Shown here in pieces: positions 25,144 to 37,098 of a stretch of DNA of 64,000 nt. Under the pieces are notes generated by a model. It was not told the origin of the DNA. It searched no databases and saw only the letters and a list, made by a program, of their open reading frames with translations. The translations under genes and the position numbers were made by a program. Location: contig CAJXPB010000001.1 of NCBI GenBank assembly GCA_913057905.1, positions 1,116,001-1,180,000 of the forward strand. The letters are read 5' to 3'. Each line of letters begins with the position of its first letter. The first letter of the stretch is position 1. This DNA comes from an uncultured Pseudomonadota bacterium (lineage in GTDB: Bacteria; Myxococcota_A; Bradymonadia; Bradymonadales; Bradymonadaceae).

Positions 25144-27336
25144 ATGCCGAAACCCCCAGTTCAAGCGCCTCAACCACCTTCACTGCGGAGCGTCCGCAGG
25201 TTCGTCCCCCTGGTCGCCGCCGCGGTGCTGTCGCTCGTATTCAGCGCAGGCTGTGCGACCTCGTCGACTTCGACCTCCGACTCCGGGCAAGCGTCGACGG
25301 AGCAGGCCGCCGAGCAGACCCCGGATCCACCGCCGCAACCCGGTGCCGCCAGTTGGCACGGCGACGCACTGGAACTTCCGAAGGATTCGCCGCTGGTCTT
25401 TTCGACCCGCCCGAACGAATTTCTGTCCAGCGCTCGGGCCCTGCGCAACTGGATTACCGCCGAACCCGCCATGTTTGGCGAGCGGGGCGAACGTCTCGTC
25501 ACTCGATTCGAACAATTCTGGCAGATGTTTCAGGGTCAAATGGGGATGGATCCCCTGTCCGAAGAGGCTCCGAGGCGGTTTGGCCTCGACCTGCAACGCC
25601 CGATCTATCTGGGGCTGTATCCGGCCTCATCGGGACAGGGCGCCACGTTTTTGGACGCCATCGAGTCGACGCTTCGACGTAAGCTGCAACTGGAGCCGGG
25701 AGAGAGTACCACCCAGGCCCTGGCGGCCATGGAGTCCGGGGACCGACCGATTCCCAGTGGTCTGAATGCGTCGGTGCTTCAGGCGGTCGAATCGATCCAT
25801 CCCCGCATGGGGTTGCGGCTCGTGCTTCCACTGCAGACCCCGCGCGACTTCATCCACCGATTCGAACGGATGGTCGACGCGCTCGACTATACCGCACCCG
25901 ATGGCGCCCGGGCCGACCGCGCCAAGCGAGACGAGCCGGTCGAGGATCCGTCCCTGCCGATCTCGCGGACCTACGTCGACCCGGGAAGCCAGTGGCCGGC
26001 CCTCGAACTCAACGTCCACGCCACGCACGCTACCGTTGACGTCCTGTTCCGGCCCTTCAGCACGCGTCCCACAGCCGTCGACGAAGACGAACCCGAGGCG
26101 CGACGAGCGCTGGCGGAGGCGATCGGAAATCTGACCGACACCCATGGCCCCGGCCGACCCGCCGCCCCGAGGCCGGACCCGGAGGGCATGTTGACCCTGT
26201 CGGCCGACCAGGCCACCGGCGCACGCAACGTGCGGCTGAACGGCTACAAAAAGATCCTCGAGACCCTTAGGAACGCTGGAGTCCAGAAACGCGACGACAT
26301 GTTGGTGCGCGGCTTCTCACGGATTGGCAAACTGGCTCGGGCCTGGGAGGAGACCGGCCGGCAGTTGTCGGGCGTCAGCTATCAGCTCCAGGGAAACGTA
26401 CCCGAGGGGCCCGGCGATCAGATCTTTTCGCTGTCGATGACCGTCTTTGGCGCCGATGCCGGCCCGCGGCCCCGCGCAGAGACTCGCGGCGCAGGGCTCG
26501 ACGTCGAGGACCGGGGGTTCGCCCTCTCGATGGCACTGCCGCCGCTCTTTGACGACCTCTGGCGAGACTGGTTGATGCTCGACGACCCGAAGGCACTGGT
26601 AGGACAAAACTCCGGCAGCGACCTGGTCCCGATGATGTCCGGGCTTCTGGCCCCTCGGAATTTCGCCCTTTTTCTGGTGAACGTGGAGCCCGAGCTGACC
26701 AAGCTCCTTCCCGAGGCCACCGACACGCTGTACGAGATGCGCGGCCAACTCGAACGCGTCGAGATCGCCACCGCCGGGGCCGAGCCGGGAGCCCTGCGAC
26801 TGGATCCGAAGCTCGTGGCCCTGCTCAGCATCGACCCGGAGACCGACCTGAAGCAGCGTCGGGCCATCCTTGAATCGATGCGACCGATCGTCGCCGACCT
26901 CATTAAGCCGACCGGTAAAGAAGAGTCGGCCGAAGACGACGAAGCGCCTCTTCCGGATCTCAGCGAAGGGACGCTCGAGCTGGTTCCCGACCTCGGCGAA
27001 TACTTGCCGAACCGGCTGATGTACTACGCGCAAATCGAGGGTCCGAAGCCATACATCATGTTGATGAGTGGTCTGGACAAAGAGACCGCCCAGCGCGAGA
27101 TCGACAGCGTTGGCGGCTCGGGCACAAACGCAGGGCGACTCTTTTATGCACGGCTGGAACCGACGACCTTCACGTCGGCCCTGACGGCCTTCGATCCCGA
27201 CCTGCTCGAGCCCCTCGACGCCGGGATCCTCGCCCAGCGGCTCGGCCCCCTGGAGGTCACGATCTCTCCGGCCTTTGATGACAACGTCCGCCAACTCCGT
27301 TACACGATCACCCTCAAGCAACCACCTGAGCTTTAG
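25144..27336 (+). CDS. large lipoprotein of unknown function (730 aa)
   Basis: The N-terminus has a basic segment, a hydrophobic stretch and the lipobox FSAGC, with Cys37 as the lipid anchor, so the protein should be attached to the periplasmic side of a membrane. After a Ser/Thr/Gln/Pro-rich linker (about 38-70) comes a globular region with no enzymatic motif that I recognise. Phrases such as DSPLVFSTRPNEFL and ILAQRLGPLEVTISPAFD hint at repeated alpha/beta modules, as in surface proteins known only from myxobacteria and relatives. An AAGGA site precedes the ATG. Only 12 bases separate its stop from the downstream Ser/Thr kinase, so the two probably share a transcript. Function unknown. Confidence 0.8.
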   Translation: MPKPPVQAPQPPSLRSVRRFVPLVAAAVLSLVFSAGCATSSTSTSDSGQASTEQAAEQTPDPPPQPGAASWHGDALELPKDSPLVFSTRPNEFLSSARALRNWITAEPAMFGERGERLVTRFEQFWQMFQGQMGMDPLSEEAPRRFGLDLQRPIYLGLYPASSGQGATFLDAIESTLRRKLQLEPGESTTQALAAMESGDRPIPSGLNASVLQAVESIHPRMGLRLVLPLQTPRDFIHRFERMVDALDYTAPDGARADRAKRDEPVEDPSLPISRTYVDPGSQWPALELNVHATHATVDVLFRPFSTRPTAVDEDEPEARRALAEAIGNLTDTHGPGRPAAPRPDPEGMLTLSADQATGARNVRLNGYKKILETLRNAGVQKRDDMLVRGFSRIGKLARAWEETGRQLSGVSYQLQGNVPEGPGDQIFSLSMTVFGADAGPRPRAETRGAGLDVEDRGFALSMALPPLFDDLWRDWLMLDDPKALVGQNSGSDLVPMMSGLLAPRNFALFLVNVEPELTKLLPEATDTLYEMRGQLERVEIATAGAEPGALRLDPKLVALLSIDPETDLKQRRAILESMRPIVADLIKPTGKEESAEDDEAPLPDLSEGTLELVPDLGEYLPNRLMYYAQIEGPKPYIMLMSGLDKETAQREIDSVGGSGTNAGRLFYARLEPTTFTSALTAFDPDLLEPLDAGILAQRLGPLEVTISPAFDDNVRQLRYTITLKQPPEL

Positions 27337-27348
27337 GGTCGGGACCCA

Positions 27349-28611
27349 ATGTCGGACCACTCAACACAACCGGACCCGGACGAGACGCTCATCGGCGGCA
27401 AGTATATCCTGGAGTCGCGCCTTGGACAGGGGGGCAACGCCGAAGTCTTTCGGGCCCGGGTCGACGGAGAGGACGGGACGTACCGAGCCGTCAAGATCAT
27501 CGACATCTGGAACAGCTCCATCGAGGTCTCTCCCGACGCACTCAAGCAGCGCGTCCAGCGCGAGGCCCAGGCCCTGGCGCGCGTAAACTCACCGCATGTA
27601 CTGCATCTGGTCGACTTCGTGAGCATCGATCCCCGGCGAGTCGCCCTGGTCATGGAACTCGCCGAGGGCCCGACACTGCAGAGCGAACTCGACGAACTGG
27701 GCCACCTTCCCCCTTCGCGGGCCCTCCCCATCACGATCCAGATCGCCGAGGCGTGTTTTGAGGTCCACCGCCAGGGGATCATCCATCGGGATCTGAAACC
27801 GGCCAACATCATTTTGGAGGCAAGCACGGAGGAGAGGGAGTTTGTGTACGTCCTGGACTTCGGCACGGCCCGAGCCAGTGACGACGCCGCGATCACAGCG
27901 GATTTCGTCGGCACGCCCCGGTACGCCAGCCCCGAACAGTTCGACAACGGGCCGACGGACGCCCGCAGCGACATCTACGCCCTCGGCGGCATCCTGTTTC
28001 ACCTTCTGGCCGGCAAACCGCCCTTCGAGGCATCGGAACCGATCGCCCTGATGAACCAGCACCTCAACGAAACGCCGCCGTATCTGGGTCAGATCATGGG
28101 CGGCCACTTCAGGCCCCCCGACGACTTGAGTAATCTCATCGCGTCTATGCTGGCCAAGGATCCCGCGGACCGGCCCGGCACCATGCGCTCGGTGGCAGAT
28201 CAACTGACGACGATAGCCAGGCAATGGTCGGCGGCACGCACCCCGAGATCGACGCTGACCTCTCAGACATTGTCGGACGCGACCAGCTCTCATACCCCAC
28301 GGCGACCCTCCACTGAACCGGAAGACACGGCGGAATCGACCCGCCCGGCAAAGAGATACGCCCATCGAAAATCACAGTTGGCCGCACAGATCGACCCGCC
28401 CGACCAGATCCAGGTCTACGACACCAGCGAAAACGGCGAGCGGCTTCTGTGGGAGTACAGTCGCCCCGACCTCGACGCCGTGAAGTTCTCCGACGACGGG
28501 TATCTGATCGCCATCATCGATGCCTCGAAACACGCGACCATCCACTCCACACAAGACGGCTCTATTCTGACCCGGCAACCGGCCGAACAACTCTCCGACG
28601 CCTTCGACTGA
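27349..28611 (+). CDS. Hanks-type Ser/Thr protein kinase (cytoplasmic)
   Basis: This 420-residue protein has a complete kinase domain at about residues 18-290: glycine loop GQGGNAEVF, Lys49 (AVKII), catalytic HRDLKPAN starting at His146, DFGTA at 170 and GTPRYASPEQ. All residues needed for catalysis are present. Unlike many bacterial kinases of this class, it has no transmembrane helix. The C-terminal 75 residues (VYDTSENGERLLWEY, FSDDGYLIAIID) look like one or two blades of a WD40/YWTD-type beta-propeller, too short to close a ring. It lies between a large lipoprotein and a hydrolase-plus-DNA-repair operon. Its substrates cannot be told from the sequence. Confidence 0.93.
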   Translation: MSDHSTQPDPDETLIGGKYILESRLGQGGNAEVFRARVDGEDGTYRAVKIIDIWNSSIEVSPDALKQRVQREAQALARVNSPHVLHLVDFVSIDPRRVALVMELAEGPTLQSELDELGHLPPSRALPITIQIAEACFEVHRQGIIHRDLKPANIILEASTEEREFVYVLDFGTARASDDAAITADFVGTPRYASPEQFDNGPTDARSDIYALGGILFHLLAGKPPFEASEPIALMNQHLNETPPYLGQIMGGHFRPPDDLSNLIASMLAKDPADRPGTMRSVADQLTTIARQWSAARTPRSTLTSQTLSDATSSHTPRRPSTEPEDTAESTRPAKRYAHRKSQLAAQIDPPDQIQVYDTSENGERLLWEYSRPDLDAVKFSDDGYLIAIIDASKHATIHSTQDGSILTRQPAEQLSDAFD

Positions 28612-28668
28612 GTGGGCGGCACCGAAACGACCGGGCCGGGCCACGCATCCCATCGGAGGCGCGATTCC

Positions 28669-29577
28669 ATGACTCGGTCGGAGCCGACTCCCGTGAGACC
28701 ACCCAGACGTTCGATGAGCACATTCGTCGCAAGCCTCGTCGCCTTGACGATGGCTGCCGTCATCGCCGGCTGCTCGGCGTGCGGAGGCATTCCACTGACC
28801 CAAGAGGCCCTCTTCGCGCCACGTAGCTCGGTGACGCCCGAGACCTTCGACGTACCGGGTACGACACTCGAAGAAGTGTCGGTCGAATCCGACGACGGCA
28901 CCCGGCTCAACGGCTGGTTTCTACACAACGAAGACGCCCGGGCGACAGTCCTGATGTACGGCGGCCAGGGGTTCTACCTGGTGCTGGCCGAAGAGAGGCT
29001 TCGCAGGACCCTGCAAAACCTTCCGGTCAATCTGGTCGCATTCGACTACCGTGGCTACGGTCAGACCGACGGGGAACCTTCGGTAGAGGTTCTGAAATCC
29101 GACGCCCTGCGTGTGTACGATTGGCTGGTCGACGAGCGCGGGATTTCCGCAAACTCGCTGGTCGTCCACGGCCACTCGATGGGTTCGTTTATGACCACCC
29201 ACGTCGCCACCCGGCGCGACCCGGCAGGCATCGTGCTCGAATCGGCCGCGACCAACATCAAAGGTTGGAAAAAAGCCGTCGTACCCTGGCTGCTTCGGGC
29301 GTTTGTAGGGTTCGACGTCGACCCGGCCCTCGAAGCCGAGGACAACCTGGCACGCGTCCAAGAGATCACTCATCCACTGTTGCTGTTGGTCGGCTCGGAG
29401 GACGGGATCACCCCGCCCTCGCTGACGGAGAAGCTCCACGAAGCCTCGGCTTCGACGCCAAAATGGATGCGCGTAATCGAGGGTGCCGGCCACAACAATC
29501 TGGTGCGGCATGATGGTACCTTCGAAGCCTGGCATACACTTCTGAATCACCTGACCGACACAAGCTCAGACCCGTGA
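28669..29577 (+). CDS. alpha/beta-hydrolase lipoprotein (Bem46-like)
   Basis: This alpha/beta hydrolase resembles the Bem46/YfhR group. It has the nucleophile elbow GHSMGS, an oxyanion-region YGGQG, DYRGYGQTDG, an acid residue in VGSEDGITPP and the catalytic His in GAGHNNL. A lipobox (VIAGC, Cys35 with this start) indicates a membrane-anchored periplasmic enzyme. I chose the ATG at 28,669 because a GGAGG site lies about 10 bases upstream; a GTG at 28,612 is less likely, and an internal ATG at 28,714 would give a more typical signal peptide. Its stop overlaps the GTG of the exonuclease gene by four bases, so it is the first gene of the ligase-associated repair operon, although an envelope esterase has no obvious role in DNA repair. 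Confidence 0.85.
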   Translation: MTRSEPTPVRPPRRSMSTFVASLVALTMAAVIAGCSACGGIPLTQEALFAPRSSVTPETFDVPGTTLEEVSVESDDGTRLNGWFLHNEDARATVLMYGGQGFYLVLAEERLRRTLQNLPVNLVAFDYRGYGQTDGEPSVEVLKSDALRVYDWLVDERGISANSLVVHGHSMGSFMTTHVATRRDPAGIVLESAATNIKGWKKAVVPWLLRAFVGFDVDPALEAEDNLARVQEITHPLLLLVGSEDGITPPSLTEKLHEASASTPKWMRVIEGAGHNNLVRHDGTFEAWHTLLNHLTDTSSDP

Positions 29578-30665
29578 CGTCACAGTCCGAACCGTTGCTT
29601 CGACCCCAGAATGGGGGACTGTACTGCAGCGCCGGCGACTTCTTTATCGATCCCCTGCGACCCGTCGAGCGCGCGGTCATCACTCACGCCCACTCCGACC
29701 ACGCACGTCGCGGCCACGAGGTCTATTTCGCAGCCAGGCCGGGAGTCGAGATTCTCGAGCGCCGGGTTGGAACCAAGAAGACAACGCCGGCGATTCATGG
29801 CCTCGAGTGGGGAGAGCCGGTCCGTTTCGACAGCGTCGAAGTCACACTTCACCCGGCCGGGCACATGCTGGGCAGCGCTCAGATAAGGGTCGAGTCAGAT
29901 GCCCCCGAACACGAAGTATGGGTCGTCTCCGGCGACTACAAGCGGGCCGACGACCCGACCTGCGACCCGTTCGAACCGGTACCCTGCGACGTCTTCGTCA
30001 CCGAAGCGACCTTTGGACTTCCGATCTATCAGTGGGACGAACCGGCACAGATCTTCAAACAGATCCGGGAGTGGTGGCTCGATAACCGCGAGGCGGGACG
30101 ACCCTCGGTTCTCTGTGCCTATTCCGCCGGCAAGGCTCAACGGATCCTGGCCGGCCTGACCGAGTGGACCGACGACCGCGCGCTGATCCACGGCGCCATG
30201 GTCGAGTACTGCGATATCTACGAAGCGGCCGGCATTTCGCTGCTGCCGACCGAGTACGTCACCGATATGGATCCGGACACCGACTTTGCCGGCGAACTAA
30301 TTTTGGCGCCGCCCTCGGCCTTCGGATCGAGTTGGATGGATCGTTTCGACGCGGCGCGAACCGGCTTCGCCTCGGGATGGATGCAGGTGCGCGGGATCCG
30401 GCGACGCCGCGGGTACGACGCCGGTTTCGTGCTGTCGGACCACATCGACTGGCCGGCGCTGCTAAAGACCATCGAGCAGACCGGTGCGAGTCGCATCCTG
30501 GCTACCCATGGGAAGACCGACCCGCTGATCCGATTCCTCCGAGAAGAACGCGATCTGGATGCCTGGGACCTCGACGACGCCTTCGGCGCCGACGGCCCCT
30601 ACCCGGAGGGAGCAGATATCGGCTGGGAGGCCTCCGAAGATGGCGGCGGAGGTGGTGAGTCGTGA
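29574..30665 (+). CDS. ligase-associated DNA exonuclease (metallo-beta-lactamase fold)
   Basis: This is the nuclease of the four-gene ligase-associated repair cassette (TIGR04122 type), a metallo-beta-lactamase/beta-CASP relative of mRNA 3'-end processing factors. The metal-binding motif is THAHSDHAR. HPAGHMLGSAQ follows, and the strand VVSGDYKR supplies a further Asp ligand. FVTEATFG and CAYSAGKAQR fit the beta-CASP part, and ATHGK near the end fits the last motif. Homologues in Pseudomonas act as manganese-dependent DNA nucleases. The GTG start overlaps the upstream TGA (GTGA), and its own stop overlaps the ligase GTG in the same way. It probably trims DNA ends before sealing by the ligase. 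Confidence 0.93.
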   Translation: MTSQSEPLLRPQNGGLYCSAGDFFIDPLRPVERAVITHAHSDHARRGHEVYFAARPGVEILERRVGTKKTTPAIHGLEWGEPVRFDSVEVTLHPAGHMLGSAQIRVESDAPEHEVWVVSGDYKRADDPTCDPFEPVPCDVFVTEATFGLPIYQWDEPAQIFKQIREWWLDNREAGRPSVLCAYSAGKAQRILAGLTEWTDDRALIHGAMVEYCDIYEAAGISLLPTEYVTDMDPDTDFAGELILAPPSAFGSSWMDRFDAARTGFASGWMQVRGIRRRRGYDAGFVLSDHIDWPALLKTIEQTGASRILATHGKTDPLIRFLREERDLDAWDLDDAFGADGPYPEGADIGWEASEDGGGGGES

Positions 30666-32338
30666 GACGCTTCGCCGAATTATACGACCGGCTCGACATG
30701 ACGACCTCCACGAACGCCAAGGTCGAGCATCTGGTCGACTATTTCGAGGAGGCTCCACCCGAGGACGCCGCCTGGGCGGTACACTTCCTGTGCGGCCGCT
30801 CGTTCGAACGCCCGGTGACGACGACCCAGTTGCGCGAGTGGACCTACGATCTGGCCGACGTCCCCGAATGGCTCTTCGAGGAGTGCTACATCACCGTCGG
30901 CGACCTCGCCGAAACGATCGCGTTGGTACTCGAGGGGCGACTGGAGTCGGCGACCGACGAAGACCTCCAGCTTCACGAATGGGTCGAGCGACTCAAAGAG
31001 CTCAGGCGCATGAGCGAGCGTCGCCAGCGTGAATCGATCACGACGTGGTGGCGACAACTCGATACGCAAGGCATCTTCCTGCTCAATAAACTCCTGATGG
31101 GAGCCATGCGGGTGGGCGTGTCTTCGGGGCTGGTCACCAAGGCTCTCTCCGAGGTGAGTGGACTCGAGCGACCGACGATTCAGCATCGGCTGACCGGCAA
31201 CTGGCGCCCCTCCGCAGACGCCTTCGAGCAACTCGTCTCCGACGATACCGCCGATGTCGACCAGTCCCGACCGTACCCGTACTTTCTGGCCTCTCCACTT
31301 CAGGAAGATCCCGACACCCTCGGAGACGTCGACGAATGGTACGCCGAGTGGAAGTGGGACGGCATCCGTGGCCAACTCATTAAACGCGACGGCGAGGTCT
31401 TTCTGTGGTCGCGCGGCCAGGAGCTTATCACCGATACCTTTCCCGAGCTTCGCGATGCGGGATCGATGTTGCCCGACGGGGTCGTCATCGACGGCGAAAT
31501 TCTGGCCTGGCGCGACGGCCAGCCGCTGCCCTTCTCACAACTCCAGAAGCGCATCGGCCGTAAAAACCCCTCGACGGCGATCCTCAGGGAGGTGCCGGTT
31601 TCGTTTCTGGGATACGACCTGCTGGAGGTCGACGGCGAGGATATTCGCGACCGACCGATCGAGGATCGCCGCCGAGAGCTGGACGGGTTTTTTGCCGATA
31701 CCCACGAGCGATTTCGACTCTCCGAACCGATCGATGCCGACTCCTGGGAGGAGCTCGCCGAGATGCGTGACGGGGCCCGCGACCACAACGTCGAGGGGCT
31801 GATGCTCAAGCGCCATGGATCGCCGTACCGGACGGGACGCAAGCGCGGGGACTGGTGGAAGTGGAAGGTCGAACCGTACACCATCGATGCAGTGATGTTG
31901 TACGCCCAGGCCAGCCATGGCCGCCGGGCCAATCTGTACGCAGACCTGACCTTCGGGGTCTGGGACCGCGAGGGGCTACGGGCCGAACCCGGCGATCTGG
32001 TCCCGATCGGAAAGGCGTACTCCGGGCTGACCGACGATGAAATCGCCGAACTCGACGACTGGGTCAAATCGAACACGATCGAGACCTTCGGGCCGGTCCG
32101 CTCGGTCCCACCGGAGCAGGTCTTCGAACTCGCCTTTGCCGGCCTCGCCCCCTCGAACCGACACAAGTCCGGCATCGCCCTTCGATTTCCACGCATCAAA
32201 CGCTGGCGCCACGACAAATCCCCCGACGATGCCAACACACTGAGCGACGTCCAGCGACTGCTCGAAGATCATCACGGCACCGTGGAGGCCGACGACTCCG
32301 AGCCGGATCCCGAACAACAGACGCTCTTCGATGCATGA
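30662..32338 (+). CDS. ATP-dependent DNA ligase, cassette type
   Basis: This 558-residue ATP-dependent DNA ligase belongs to the ligase-associated cassette (TIGR04120 type). The N-terminal 200 residues form the helical DNA-binding domain. The adenylylation motif is KWDGIRG, with the nucleophile Lys231. Further nucleotidyltransferase motifs are FLWSRGQE, VIDGEILAW, VEGLMLKR and WWKWKVEPY, followed by an OB-fold domain with GVWDRE and FPRIKRWRHDK. All active-site residues are present. It has no polymerase or nuclease domain, unlike LigD. The GTG start overlaps the previous stop, and the next gene starts 8 bases before its end. It seals nicks, presumably after end processing by the exonuclease and helicase. 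Confidence 0.95.
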   Translation: MRRFAELYDRLDMTTSTNAKVEHLVDYFEEAPPEDAAWAVHFLCGRSFERPVTTTQLREWTYDLADVPEWLFEECYITVGDLAETIALVLEGRLESATDEDLQLHEWVERLKELRRMSERRQRESITTWWRQLDTQGIFLLNKLLMGAMRVGVSSGLVTKALSEVSGLERPTIQHRLTGNWRPSADAFEQLVSDDTADVDQSRPYPYFLASPLQEDPDTLGDVDEWYAEWKWDGIRGQLIKRDGEVFLWSRGQELITDTFPELRDAGSMLPDGVVIDGEILAWRDGQPLPFSQLQKRIGRKNPSTAILREVPVSFLGYDLLEVDGEDIRDRPIEDRRRELDGFFADTHERFRLSEPIDADSWEELAEMRDGARDHNVEGLMLKRHGSPYRTGRKRGDWWKWKVEPYTIDAVMLYAQASHGRRANLYADLTFGVWDREGLRAEPGDLVPIGKAYSGLTDDEIAELDDWVKSNTIETFGPVRSVPPEQVFELAFAGLAPSNRHKSGIALRFPRIKRWRHDKSPDDANTLSDVQRLLEDHHGTVEADDSEPDPEQQTLFDA

Positions 32339-34766
32339 TGATGTTACAGATTGGTTCCGCAGGGAGATTGGAGAACCCTACGACTTCCAGCGACGCACCT
32401 GGGAAGCCTCGGAGTCGGGCCGCAGTGGGCTGGTCCACGTGCCGACCGGCGCCGGAAAGACGTATGCGGCGTATCTGCCAGCGTTGAGCCGGGCCGTCGA
32501 GACGGCGGGCGAACGCGGCCTCGAGGTCCTGTACGTCAGCCCATTGCGAGCGATGACGCGGGATCTGAAAAAGGCGCTGTCTCGGCCCATCGATGACCTG
32601 GGGCTGGATCTGACGGTCGAGACCCGCACCGGCGACACGAAATCATCGGTTCGCCGACGACAAAAATCGAGCCTCCCAAAGGTCCTTCTGACGACCCCGG
32701 AATCGCTGAGTCTGCTCCTGACGTACGCCAATGCCCGGGACCTCTTTGGCGGCGTCGGAACGATCATCATCGACGAATGGCACGAGCTGATCGACTCCAA
32801 GCGCGGCACGCAGACCGAACTGTGTTTGGCGAGACTTCGCCGCTGGGCCACCCGAGATCGCGACACACCGCCCCAGACATGGGCCCTGACCGCCACGCTC
32901 TCGAACACGACCGAAGCCGCCCGAGCTGCCTGCGGACCCACAAACGACCCCCTCGTCTTTCGGTCGGACCTGGACCGACCCGTCCATATCTCGTCGGCAC
33001 TGCCCGACGACATCGATGCGTTCCCCTGGTACGGAAACCTGGGCCTGACGATGCTGGATCCGGTCCTCGAAGAGATCCGCGACGGGGACTCTACTCTGGT
33101 CTTTACCAACACCCGCTCGCAGGCCGAGCGTTGGTTTCGCGCCATCCTGGATGCCCGGCCCGAACTGGCCGGCCGCATCGGGCTGCATCACGGCTCGGTG
33201 GATCGAAGCGAGCGTGAATTCGTCGAAGAAGGACTCAAGTCGGGTGACTTCGATGTCGTAGTCGCCACATCGTCGCTGGATCTGGGCGTCGACTTTGCGC
33301 CGCTCGACCGCGTCATCCAGATAGGCTCGGTCAAGGGGATCGCCCGGCTGGTACAACGGGCAGGTCGGTCGGGCCACCGGCCCGGCGAAGCGTGCCGCGT
33401 CCTGTGCGTTCCGACCTACGCGCTGCAGTTGTTCGAATTCGCCGCGGCGAGGCGGGCCGTCGAATCGGGCGAACTTGAACCGCGACAGCCCCCGAACAAA
33501 CCACTCGATGTGCTCATCCAGCACATGGTCACCTGCGCGCTCGGTGGAGGATTCACCCCGGATGCACTCTTTAAAGAAGTCACGGATACCGTCGGCTACG
33601 GGGACCTGACGCGCTCGGAGTTCGACCGAGCCCTCAAGTTGGCGGAACACGGTGGCGATGCACTGGAGAGCTACGACTTTTACCAGCGCATCGAACGGGA
33701 CGGAGAACGCCGCATCGTCGAGAGCCGGCGCACGGGCATCCAGCACCGCACCACCATCGGCACCATCACATCGGACCCGGCCATCGAGGTTCGCTACACG
33801 AACAACCACCGGCTGGGCACGGTCGAAGAATCGTTCATCTCGAAGGTCAAAAATGGGGAACGATTCATCTTTGCCGGCAAACTCCTGGAACTCGTCAAAA
33901 TCAAGGACCTGACGGCCTACGTGAAGAAGGCCGACGGATCGCCGACCCAGATCCCCCGTTGGATGGGAGGCCGACTGCCTATCTCGACCTCCCTGTCGGC
34001 CGCGCTCCGTCGCACGTTCGGGGCGATCCGCGCCGGAAAATTCGAAGCTCCCGAGCTCGACGCCGCCGCGCCCATTCTGGAGGCCCAACGCGAGCTGAGC
34101 GGCCTGCCCGGCCAGGATTCGACCCTCTGCGAGATCCTGAAGACCGACGAGGGCCATCACCTGTTTGTGTATCCCTTCGAGGGCCGACTCGTCCACGAGG
34201 GACTCGCCGCGCTGCTGGCACTGCGGATGAGTCGCCACAAACAGATGACTTTCGCACTGTCGGCCAACGAATACGGAGTGGAGCTGCTCGCGCCCGAGCC
34301 GTTTCCCTGGCGGAGATGTCTGGACGAAGACGAGTCGCTCTTTTCAGCCGACAATCTCGCCGAAGATGCGCGTGAGAGCATCAATATGGGGGAGTTGGCG
34401 AAGCGACAGTTTCGCGGCGTTGCCCGGGTCGCAGGACTCGTCTTCGAGGGATACCCGGGATCGCGCAAGACCCAGAGTCAATTGCAGACGAGCTCCGGCC
34501 TGCTCTACGAAGTCTTTCGCAAATGGGACCCGGAAAATCTTTTGCTGCAGCAGGCCCGTCGAGAAGTTCTGGAGACCCACTTCGAGCAGAGTCGACTCGC
34601 CGCCACACTGAAAAGAATCTCGAAGGGCGAGCTCGAGGTCCACGACGTACGTCGGCCGACGCCGCTTGGGTTTCCGCTGCTCGTGGAGCGTATCAACGCC
34701 CGTCTCTCCAACGAGAGCCTCCGCGACAGGATCGAACGCATGAAAGAGATGTGGACGACAGCATGA
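32331..34766 (+). CDS. ligase-associated Lhr-type DEXH helicase
   Basis: This 811-residue SF2 helicase of the Lhr-core type belongs to the same cassette (TIGR04121 type). Motifs in order are Walker A VPTGAGKTYAAYL, SPLRAMTRDL, TTPESLSLLL, the DEXH box IIIDEWHEL, ALTATLSN, TNTRSQAERWF, TSSLDLGVDFAPL and motif VI QRAGRSGHRPGE. The C-terminal half carries the winged-helix and Lhr-core domains. The length is that of Lhr-core proteins rather than the full-length (about 1500-residue) Lhr. It should translocate 3' to 5' on single-stranded DNA and unwind duplexes. The ATG overlaps the ligase stop by eight bases, and its own stop overlaps the pdeM start (ATGA). Confidence 0.95.
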   Translation: MHDDVTDWFRREIGEPYDFQRRTWEASESGRSGLVHVPTGAGKTYAAYLPALSRAVETAGERGLEVLYVSPLRAMTRDLKKALSRPIDDLGLDLTVETRTGDTKSSVRRRQKSSLPKVLLTTPESLSLLLTYANARDLFGGVGTIIIDEWHELIDSKRGTQTELCLARLRRWATRDRDTPPQTWALTATLSNTTEAARAACGPTNDPLVFRSDLDRPVHISSALPDDIDAFPWYGNLGLTMLDPVLEEIRDGDSTLVFTNTRSQAERWFRAILDARPELAGRIGLHHGSVDRSEREFVEEGLKSGDFDVVVATSSLDLGVDFAPLDRVIQIGSVKGIARLVQRAGRSGHRPGEACRVLCVPTYALQLFEFAAARRAVESGELEPRQPPNKPLDVLIQHMVTCALGGGFTPDALFKEVTDTVGYGDLTRSEFDRALKLAEHGGDALESYDFYQRIERDGERRIVESRRTGIQHRTTIGTITSDPAIEVRYTNNHRLGTVEESFISKVKNGERFIFAGKLLELVKIKDLTAYVKKADGSPTQIPRWMGGRLPISTSLSAALRRTFGAIRAGKFEAPELDAAAPILEAQRELSGLPGQDSTLCEILKTDEGHHLFVYPFEGRLVHEGLAALLALRMSRHKQMTFALSANEYGVELLAPEPFPWRRCLDEDESLFSADNLAEDARESINMGELAKRQFRGVARVAGLVFEGYPGSRKTQSQLQTSSGLLYEVFRKWDPENLLLQQARREVLETHFEQSRLAATLKRISKGELEVHDVRRPTPLGFPLLVERINARLSNESLRDRIERMKEMWTTA

Positions 34767-35433
34767 ACGCGACCGACACCGAAAATACTGGGCGGGTTCG
34801 AACCACGATCGAGGGAGAAGAACTCGTGCTTCTCCCCCAGCGTGTCGCCTGGTGGCCCCGCCGTAAGATGGTGCTGGCGGCGGACGTCCACGTGGGCAAG
34901 GAGGCGACCTTCCGTCGGCACGGCGTTCCCCTCCCGGAGGGTGGACTCCACGAGAGACTCGAGCGGCTCACGGACTGCGTCGGCACCCTGCAGGCCGAGA
35001 CGCTCGTCATTCTCGGCGACTTCATCCACGCCCCGGTCGGGTTAACACGTTCGGTGATCGACACCGTCACCACCTGGTCGAACCGCCTCTCCGCCCGAAT
35101 TGTCGTCGTGGAAGGAAATCACGACCGTCAGCTCCGGGGCGCACCTTCGGATTGGGACGTCGAGTGGCGTCGCCCGCCCCTGAAGGTCGACCCCTTCTCG
35201 CTGCAGCACGACCCGGCCGTCGCAGCGGATGGCTACGTGTTAGCCGGCCATCTCCACCCGACGGTCGACCTGCGTCAGGGGGGCGACCGATTGCGGCTGC
35301 CCTGTTTTCGATTCGATTCCGACGTGGGGGTCCTTCCCGCGTTTACGCCCTTCTCGAATGGCATCCGACAGCAGCCCGGCAACGACCGACGGCTCTACGC
35401 AATCACCGAACACGAAGTCCTGAGCGTCCACGT

Positions 35434-35437
<4 letters not shown>
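34763..35437 (+). CDS. pdeM: ligase-associated metallophosphoesterase PdeM
   Basis: This 224-residue calcineurin-like phosphoesterase completes the ligase-associated cassette (TIGR04123 type). The metal ligands are in AADVHVGK, LGDFIHA, EGNHD and AGHLHP. The Pseudomonas putida homologue is a manganese-dependent single-strand DNA endonuclease. I place the start at the ATG at 34,763, which overlaps the helicase stop in ATGA; an open frame reaching back to 34,523 lies entirely over the helicase gene and is a shadow. The stop overlaps by four bases the stop of the convergent GGDEF gene, leaving no room for a terminator between them. Confidence 0.94.
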
Positions 35438-37098
<1,661 letters not shown>
